Shown in pieces: positions 5,634 through 10,127 of a stretch of DNA of 10,127 nucleotides. The notes under the pieces were generated by a model. The model did no database searches. It was not told the DNA's origin and saw nothing but the letters and a program-made list of their open reading frames with translations. Position 1 is the first letter of the stretch. Each line of letters opens with the position of its first letter. The DNA comes from a bacterium (GTDB lineage Bacteria > Patescibacteriota > Microgenomatia > JAADGY01): assembly GCA_013152165.1 (NCBI GenBank), contig JAADGY010000075.1, positions 1-10,127 of the forward strand. Direction: 5' to 3'. A program made the position numbers and the translations under genes.

Positions 5634-5690
5634 TAAATACTAAATTCTAAACTGGCCAAGTTGCACCCTATAGGTGGGGGAATAGAGGTT

Positions 5691-6647
5691 TTATCTTTTT
5701 TCTGTGATGTATACTCCCAGGGCGGTGATGAGGGCGCCGGCAAGGAAGAAGGCTGGCAAGGACTCGCCAAGGATGATAAAGGCCACCGGGAAGGTAACTA
5801 CAGGCTGAAGATATGTGAAGATGGTAGCTTCGGAAGCTTCAATGAGCTCGAGGCCTTTAATGTTGGTCCAGTTAGCTAATATGGTAGAGAAGATTGACAT
5901 ATAAAAAAGGCCAAACCAAGCACCTAGCGGGAGCTTGTTCAAGATGGCGCCTAGATGATAAAGGCCGATGAAGGCCTTGCCAGGGAGAAAGGAAATGTGA
6001 TAGAGAGGGGCGTTGATAAGATACTGCTCCCAAACGGACAGCGGCCAAAAGATAATAAGGCCGCCGATGATGGTGAAAAAAACAATTTCCATAGGATGAT
6101 GCTTATGATTAAGCAGGTATTTGCTGATAATAAAGTAGACGGAGTAAATAACGGAATAAGCAAGAGTCATTAAGTTGCCCCCCAGATGCTGAAGGGGGTT
6201 AACGGTTGTATCCAGATAGGGCAGGAGGGTTATTGAAAGGGCGCCGACAAGAGTGATAAAAAAACCGATTTTTTCTTGGCGGGTGATTTTTTCTTTTAAA
6301 AATAAAGCTCCGCTAACAACCACAAAGATAGGAGAAAGGGAGGATAAAAAAGTACCCTCGATAGCGCTGGTTTGTTGGAAGCCAAAAAAGATAAGCAAAA
6401 GGCTGGCGCTTAGCAGACTGCCTAGGGCTAGCAGGGTTATGACTCGATGAAGCTTAATGTGGTTTTTTTGTTTCCAAACGAGGAAGATGGGCAGGAAGAA
6501 GATAAGATTTAAGACATAGCGAAAAAACAAAAAGGTGACCGGCGGCAGGTAGTTTAAGGTGGTTTTGATAACAACGGCGGCGACCCCCCAGATAGCGGTG
6601 GTTATGCCAAGGTAAACATAGGCTTTGGTGCGGGCTGATAAAACCAT
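5691..6647 (-). CDS. EamA/DMT-superfamily membrane transporter
   Basis: This 318-residue protein has about ten hydrophobic helices arranged as two EamA halves (about 10-142 and 155-315), the normal size for drug/metabolite transporters such as RhaT/YdcZ-like permeases. The internal repeat is visible: FLSSLSPIFVVVSGALFLKE at 100-119 corresponds to the segment around EATIFTYLQPVVTFPVAF at 273-290, each ending in a Gly/Lys-Glu signature. The N-terminal TAIWG at 17-21 is typical of the family. It probably exports or imports small metabolites by proton or gradient coupling, but the substrate cannot be read from sequence. The ATG at 6647 has no Shine-Dalgarno sequence. A promoter fits exactly upstream, so the gene is probably a leaderless single-gene unit. 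Its 3' end faces the NUDIX gene. Confidence 0.9.
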   Translation of the reverse strand: MVLSARTKAYVYLGITTAIWGVAAVVIKTTLNYLPPVTFLFFRYVLNLIFFLPIFLVWKQKNHIKLHRVITLLALGSLLSASLLLIFFGFQQTSAIEGTFLSSLSPIFVVVSGALFLKEKITRQEKIGFFITLVGALSITLLPYLDTTVNPLQHLGGNLMTLAYSVIYSVYFIISKYLLNHKHHPMEIVFFTIIGGLIIFWPLSVWEQYLINAPLYHISFLPGKAFIGLYHLGAILNKLPLGAWFGLFYMSIFSTILANWTNIKGLELIEASEATIFTYLQPVVTFPVAFIILGESLPAFFLAGALITALGVYITEKR

Positions 6648-6653
6648 AATTTA

Positions 6654-6681
6654 ATGGTAGCAGATTGGAAAGGATTGTTAA
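6654..6681 (-). promoter_or_regulatory. EamA promoter, leaderless geometry
   Basis: On the minus strand, TTAACA (6681-6676, 5 of 6 matches to TTGACA), a 16-base spacer and TACCAT (6659-6654, 4 of 6 matches to TATAAT) are followed by 6 bases and the ATG at 6647. Transcription would start at or next to the start codon. Confidence 0.5.
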
Positions 6682-6698
6682 CTAATAAGATAAAAAAA

Positions 6699-6740
6699 TG
6701 TCAAAACTCAAATGTTAAATGTCAAATCTACATGTCAAAT
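6699..6740. repeat. TGTCAAA/TGTTAAA repeat cluster
   Basis: TGTCAAA occurs near 6700, 6719 and 6734, with TGTTAAA near 6712, linked by ACTCAAA and TCTACA. The minus strand therefore carries several TTGACA words upstream of the EamA promoter. It is A/C-rich on the plus strand. Confidence 0.7.
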
Positions 6741-6750
6741 CTTAAATCTA

Positions 6751-6773
6751 CTCGCCTCGCTTCGCGAGGCGAG
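6751..6773. repeat. CTCGCCTCGC palindromic element, copy 3 (perfect)
   Basis: CTCGCCTCGC (6751-6760) pairs perfectly with GCGAGGCGAG (6764-6773) around a TTC loop. This is the most intact of the three copies. It shares the preceding CTA with copy 1. Confidence 0.85.
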
Positions 6774-6833
6774 GTGGACATCTTAAATATTAAAACTAAC
6801 CGCCTTCGGTGGAAGGGGATAAGTTAAAAGTTC

Positions 6834-6902
6834 AACCCGGCACCAGAGCACCCTATACCAGAGCAAAGCACGGTATAGGGTAAAAAGCATAAGTGCTGGG
6901 TT
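6834..6902. repeat. large nested hairpin
   Basis: Outer arms AACCCGGCAC (6834-6843) and GTGCTGGGTT (6893-6902) pair with one wobble. Inner arms ACCCTATACC (6850-6859) and GGTATAGGGT (6872-6881) pair perfectly around a 12-base loop. The inner stem is related to the hairpin at 5517-5560. Confidence 0.8.
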
Positions 6903-6938
6903 GCCCCGAACTTGTACTTTTGTTCTGGTTTGGGGCAA
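6901..6938. repeat. second adjoining hairpin
   Basis: TTGCCCCGAAC (6901-6911) pairs with GTTTGGGGCAA (6928-6938), with one wobble and a 16-base loop. Its first two bases are shared with the previous stem, so the two hairpins are alternatives at that junction or stack together. Confidence 0.75.
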
Positions 6939-7148
6939 AGTGCAAAGTTAAAAGTTATTTAAAATGACGACTTTTTTAACTTAACCAGTAGGGGATAAGC
7001 CCCCTTTCTTAGGTGAATTCTGGTTTCCGGAGGGGTTGCCCTGGGGTGAAAGAAAGGGTGGGTGCTGGTTTTTTAAACCCCAGATCTAGAGTGGGAGGAA
7101 GTGTGAGCAAAACATTTCTTTTAATGGGGGAGATGAGGTAGGGGTAGA

Positions 7149-10109
7149 TTATTTGTCGCTTTTGGGTGTGGGCGGCAGGCCGTGGGGAAAGCAGTGGAAG
7201 CGGTAGGGGCAGATGCGGCACAGCCGGCGATCATTGGTGCGGGGGAAGTCAAGGGATTGGATTTTCTGCCAAACGGCTTTTAGGGTTTGGCGAAGATTAA
7301 GCTTTTCTTGATCGGTGGGGGTGAAGTTGAAAAAAAGCGGTTTTTGGGAGCGGGTGCCGATAAACCAAAGGGCAAAGGTGAGTTTGGATTTAATAAACTC
7401 GGGCTGGGTGTCTAGCAAAAGAGCGTAAAAAGTTAACTGCCGGCGGTAATCTTGGTCAGGGTCATTGAGCGCTTTTTTGGTTGGGACCCGGCCGGTTTTA
7501 TAGTCAATGATAAGGTAGCGGTTATCATCGAGCCGGTCGATGCGGTCGATTTTACCGGTGATGGGAATGTTTTCCGGGGTAAAGATGGGTTGGGAGCTGA
7601 AATCAAGTTCGGACTTGAATGGCTGGCTGTTTTTAAGTTGGGGAGTGAGCTGGTCCTGATAAAAGCGGTCCAAAAGAACGGCGCCTTCGGTTTTAATGCG
7701 TTCTTGTTCGGCTGGGGCGAGTATCTCGTTTTCAAGGTAGTTGTTGTAAATTTGAATGATGTTTTCAAGGTTGGCCTTTTTCGGAGACTGCTTGTAGGCA
7801 ATAAGCCACTCTTCGAAAGCTTTATGAATAGCGGAGCCCATGATTAAGTTGGGGGATTTGGTGCGCGGCAGGCGGAAGAGGTTGTTAAGCAGAAACTGAT
7901 AGGGACAGGCAAGAAAAGTGTTTAAGGCGGTTGGCGAGATCTTGAGCTTTTGAAGAAGCGGCCGCCAATACTGGTGGGTGATTTCAGGCTCGGGGGCGGG
8001 TTTAAACAGGGAGATGATAGTTTTTTCTAATGATGCTAGCGAGTCTTGATGGTTTTTAGTGGTTACCTGGGAAGGGGGAAGTTGGTGGACGAATGAGGCG
8101 GGGTTGGTGGGTTTGATGACGCCATCGGACCAGATGGTGCTGGGAATGGTGATAAAAACGTGTTTTTTAGCTCGGGTTAAAGCAACGTAAAATAGGCGCT
8201 GTTCTTCTTTTTCTTTTTCCTTTTTTTGGTCCTGTTCCTGGTGAAATGGAACCAGGCTGGCCGGCAGGGGCAGGGGGGATGGAACGGTTTTATGGCTCCA
8301 TTTTTTATCGATAAATTGGGCGATGAAAACATATTGGAATTCTTGCCCCTTAGCTTTATGGGCGGTGGTTAACTTAATGGCCTTGGCATTGGTAAATAAT
8401 GGTTCGGCTTCCAAAGGAATTTGATGCTTTTGGAGAAGGTCAAGGTTTATGATTAAGTCTTCTATAGAGGCGATGATTTTATCCCGATACCAGGTTTTGA
8501 TTTGGTTAAAAAATGTGTACAGGTAAAAGAGTTGATGCTTATCACCGGTCGAGTTAATAAGGTAGGCTAAAAGCCCGGTTGATTCCAGCAGGTTTTGAAT
8601 AAAAAGCGGCAGAGGGTTTTTAAGAGAGTCTTTTTTAAGTGATTCAAAAAGGTCGATAATCTGCCAAATGGGCTCGAACTTTTTTGGGCGGGTTAGGTAA
8701 AGGTCAGTGAAGCTGGACTTGTTTTGGTGGGCTTGGCGGAAGGCTTGGCCGATGTGGGCGGCTTTTAAATTAAAAAAGGGGAAGTTAAGAACGGTGAACA
8801 ATAAGGGCTCGGCTTCTGGCTGGCCCCAAAGGTGGATGACTTTAATAAGGCGGAGAAGGTATTGGGTAGAGGGCTGAGACAGGATGTCAACCTGGCCGTT
8901 GATAGTGTAGGGAATGCTTTCTTTGTTTAGAAAGGGTGCGTAGACAAGGGCGTCTTTGTTTTCTTTGTAAATAAGGCTGATTTCTTCGGGGGGGACGCCT
9001 TGTTTAATTAAGGATTTGATTTTTTGGGCGATGAATTCGGCTTCCTGAGTTAAGGACGAGAAATGGTGCAGGTGGATGCGGGGAGTGGATGTTTTGGCTG
9101 GTTTGGCGGGCTGTATAGATTTAGCTAGGCCGATGATGCGGCTTAGGCTTTGGCGCTGGTTTTGGATGAAGTGTTCGGTGACGTTGATGATAGCTGGGTG
9201 GGAGCGGTAGTTAAGGTTAAGGTTGATAAGCTTGGCTTTCGGAAAGAGTTTGTGGAAGAAGATAAAGTTGGCTTGGGAGGCGCCTTGGAAGCGGAAGATG
9301 GATTGATCGTTGTCGCCGACGACAAAGATGTTGGCGGCTTGGCCCCAGAAAGAAGAAAGCTGGGCGATGAGTTTGTTTTGGGCTGAGTTGGTGTCTTGAT
9401 ACTCGTCGATTAAAAGGTACAAAACCTTTTCTTGGACCGATAAAGACAAGTCATGGTCTTTGGCTAGGCTGTCCAGGGTGTGATTAATCATGTCTTCAAA
9501 GTCATAAAGACCTTGGGCGGCCAGTTGTTTTTGGTACAAGCGGTAGAATCGAACCAGTTCGGTTAGTTTGGCTTTGCGTTTCGGCTCGAGCTCGGCTTGG
9601 TTGATAAGGTTAGCTAGAGTATCAGGGGGGATGGCCTCGCGTTTAAGGGTGCTAAGGGTAAAGATGAGCGGTTTAACATAAAAGCTGGCATTGCCGAAAG
9701 GGCGAAGGTGAAAGAATTTGTGCCGGGCAAGGATGTCTTCGATAAGATTTATCTTTTCGATGATGTTTATCGGCCGGCCGGTTCGAAGATAAGGGAATTT
9801 GTCGGGGTTTTGTTTAATGATTCGACCGGCGAATGAATGAAAGGTGGAGATGTTGACCTGGTAGGCGGTTTGGCCGATTATTTGGGCCAGCCGGTGTATC
9901 ATGTTTTCAGCGGCGGCTTCGGTGTAGGTTAGGGCGGTGACGGCGTAAGGAGGAGTGTCGGTTTTTTTGAGGATGTTGGCGATGCGCAGGGTTAAAACTT
10001 GGGTTTTGCCGGTGCCGGGGCCGGCTAGAACCATGACCGGGCCATCAAGCGTGTCAACGGCTTGTTTTTGGGCGGGGTTGAGAATAGAGTAGAGTTTTGA
10101 AAAGGACAT
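7149..10109 (-). CDS. UvrD/AddA-type helicase fused to AddB-like Fe-S nuclease
   Basis: This is a 986-residue protein from the ATG at 10109. Superfamily 1A helicase motifs run in order: Q motif LNPAQKQA (10-17), Walker A GPGTGKT (30-36), TFHSF (89-93), DEYQD (235-239), GDNDQS (265-270), NYRSHP (300-305), AHKAKGQEF (583-591), and FYVALTRAKK (640-649). A C-terminal PD-(D/E)XK nuclease follows: SAIHKAF (759-765), GKIDRID (852-858), and IIDYKTG (867-873) with metal and catalytic Asp/Lys. Four cysteines, C735 in LACPYQF and C964, C967 and C973 in CRICPYRFHC, match the AddB-type 4Fe-4S cluster. This combines, in one chain, the parts that AddAB splits over two subunits, and suggests ATP-driven unwinding and resection of double-strand breaks. 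The region between the motifs and the cluster looks intact. The ATG at 10115 is two residues upstream but overlaps the likely -10 region. Confidence 0.92.
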   Translation of the reverse strand: MSFSKLYSILNPAQKQAVDTLDGPVMVLAGPGTGKTQVLTLRIANILKKTDTPPYAVTALTYTEAAAENMIHRLAQIIGQTAYQVNISTFHSFAGRIIKQNPDKFPYLRTGRPINIIEKINLIEDILARHKFFHLRPFGNASFYVKPLIFTLSTLKREAIPPDTLANLINQAELEPKRKAKLTELVRFYRLYQKQLAAQGLYDFEDMINHTLDSLAKDHDLSLSVQEKVLYLLIDEYQDTNSAQNKLIAQLSSFWGQAANIFVVGDNDQSIFRFQGASQANFIFFHKLFPKAKLINLNLNYRSHPAIINVTEHFIQNQRQSLSRIIGLAKSIQPAKPAKTSTPRIHLHHFSSLTQEAEFIAQKIKSLIKQGVPPEEISLIYKENKDALVYAPFLNKESIPYTINGQVDILSQPSTQYLLRLIKVIHLWGQPEAEPLLFTVLNFPFFNLKAAHIGQAFRQAHQNKSSFTDLYLTRPKKFEPIWQIIDLFESLKKDSLKNPLPLFIQNLLESTGLLAYLINSTGDKHQLFYLYTFFNQIKTWYRDKIIASIEDLIINLDLLQKHQIPLEAEPLFTNAKAIKLTTAHKAKGQEFQYVFIAQFIDKKWSHKTVPSPLPLPASLVPFHQEQDQKKEKEKEEQRLFYVALTRAKKHVFITIPSTIWSDGVIKPTNPASFVHQLPPSQVTTKNHQDSLASLEKTIISLFKPAPEPEITHQYWRPLLQKLKISPTALNTFLACPYQFLLNNLFRLPRTKSPNLIMGSAIHKAFEEWLIAYKQSPKKANLENIIQIYNNYLENEILAPAEQERIKTEGAVLLDRFYQDQLTPQLKNSQPFKSELDFSSQPIFTPENIPITGKIDRIDRLDDNRYLIIDYKTGRVPTKKALNDPDQDYRRQLTFYALLLDTQPEFIKSKLTFALWFIGTRSQKPLFFNFTPTDQEKLNLRQTLKAVWQKIQSLDFPRTNDRRLCRICPYRFHCFPHGLPPTPKSDK

Positions 10110-10115
10110 GGGCAT

Positions 10116-10121
10116 AGTATA
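10116..10121 (-). promoter_or_regulatory. -10 element of the helicase-nuclease gene
   Basis: The minus strand reads TATACT (5 of 6 matches to TATAAT), then ATGCCC (6 bases), then the ATG at 10109. No Shine-Dalgarno sequence is seen. The spacing equals that of the other three leading genes, which favours 10109 over 10115 as the start. Any -35 site lies beyond the window. Confidence 0.55.
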
Positions 10122-10127
10122 AAAAGT

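Larger units (their letters stand above)
5487..5690. other. convergent intergenic region with three hairpins
   Basis: The plus-strand NUDIX gene and the minus-strand EamA gene end on either side. In order it holds TGTCAAA, a compound hairpin (5519-5560), a perfect hairpin (5561-5586) and the second CTCGCCTCGC element (5606-5633). No T-run follows any stem. The stems may still stop transcription from both sides, but they do not match the intrinsic terminator model. Confidence 0.7.
6648..7148. other. 501-base intergenic region, rich in repeats
   Basis: It lies after the helicase-nuclease stop and before the EamA start, both on the minus strand. It holds the EamA promoter, TGTCAAA repeats, the third CTCGCCTCGC hairpin, two large adjacent hairpins (6834-6902 and 6901-6938), and AAGTTAAAAGTT repeats at 6821-6832 and 6945-6956. 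From 6960 to 7148 I see only weak stems, such as AGGGG/CCCCT at 6990-7005. No gene is credible here. Confidence 0.75.

Noticed and set aside
5516..5770. 84-residue minus-strand reading frame across the convergent gap
   Set aside because: It runs through the hairpins and into the end of the EamA gene in another frame; the product looks like translated repeats.
7009..7221. 70-residue minus-strand reading frame
   Set aside because: It overlaps the end of the helicase-nuclease in another frame, is Pro/Leu-rich low complexity, and has no ribosome binding site or recognisable domain.
7452..7847. 131-residue plus-strand reading frame
   Set aside because: It is antisense to the conserved nuclease domain; its Val/Gly/Phe-rich product reflects strand skew.

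Overview
The window most likely comes from a Candidate Phyla Radiation (Patescibacteria) bacterium, possibly a Microgenomates-type lineage. This is inferred from the gene types: small two-helix T4SS-pilin-like proteins, a secreted coiled-coil plus SpoIID peptidoglycan enzyme, and a single-chain UvrD helicase-nuclease. Gene-free stretches packed with short palindromes and tandem repeats also fit. No rRNA or other phylogenetic marker is present, so the placement is only an inference. I see no tRNA, CRISPR array, insertion sequence or phage gene.

Layout. (1) 1-160 is gene-free and carries a nested inverted repeat. (2) 161-3645, minus strand, is a tight three-gene envelope operon. Transcribed from right to left it encodes a secreted coiled-coil/SpoIID protein (start placed at 3645, not at the longer 3834 start), a signal-peptide protein with a pilin-like two-helix domain and a Gly-rich plus Pro-Thr tail, and a small two-helix pilin-like protein. 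(3) 3646-4263 is a 618-base divergent gap full of repeats. (4) 4264-5486, plus strand, is a two-gene operon: a PAP2-family membrane phosphatase and a NUDIX hydrolase. (5) 5487-5690 is a convergent gap with three hairpins. (6) 5691-6647, minus strand, is an EamA/DMT transporter. (7) 6648-7148 is a second repeat-rich gap. (8) 7149-10109, minus strand, is a UvrD/AddA-type helicase fused to an AddB-like Fe-S PD-(D/E)XK nuclease.

How the genes work together. The envelope operon pairs a likely glycan-strand-cleaving enzyme with two pilin-like membrane proteins, which suggests building or passing a surface structure through the wall. The PAP2/NUDIX pair handles phosphorylated lipids or nucleotides. 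The helicase-nuclease points to double-strand-break processing.

Two whole-window patterns stand out. First, each operon-leading gene has a -10-like hexamer ending exactly 6 nt before its ATG and no Shine-Dalgarno sequence, which suggests leaderless transcripts. Downstream genes instead have a Shine-Dalgarno sequence and/or an ATGA overlap. Second, the plus strand is G/T-rich in coding regions whichever way the gene points, while several intergenic repeats on it are A/C-rich.
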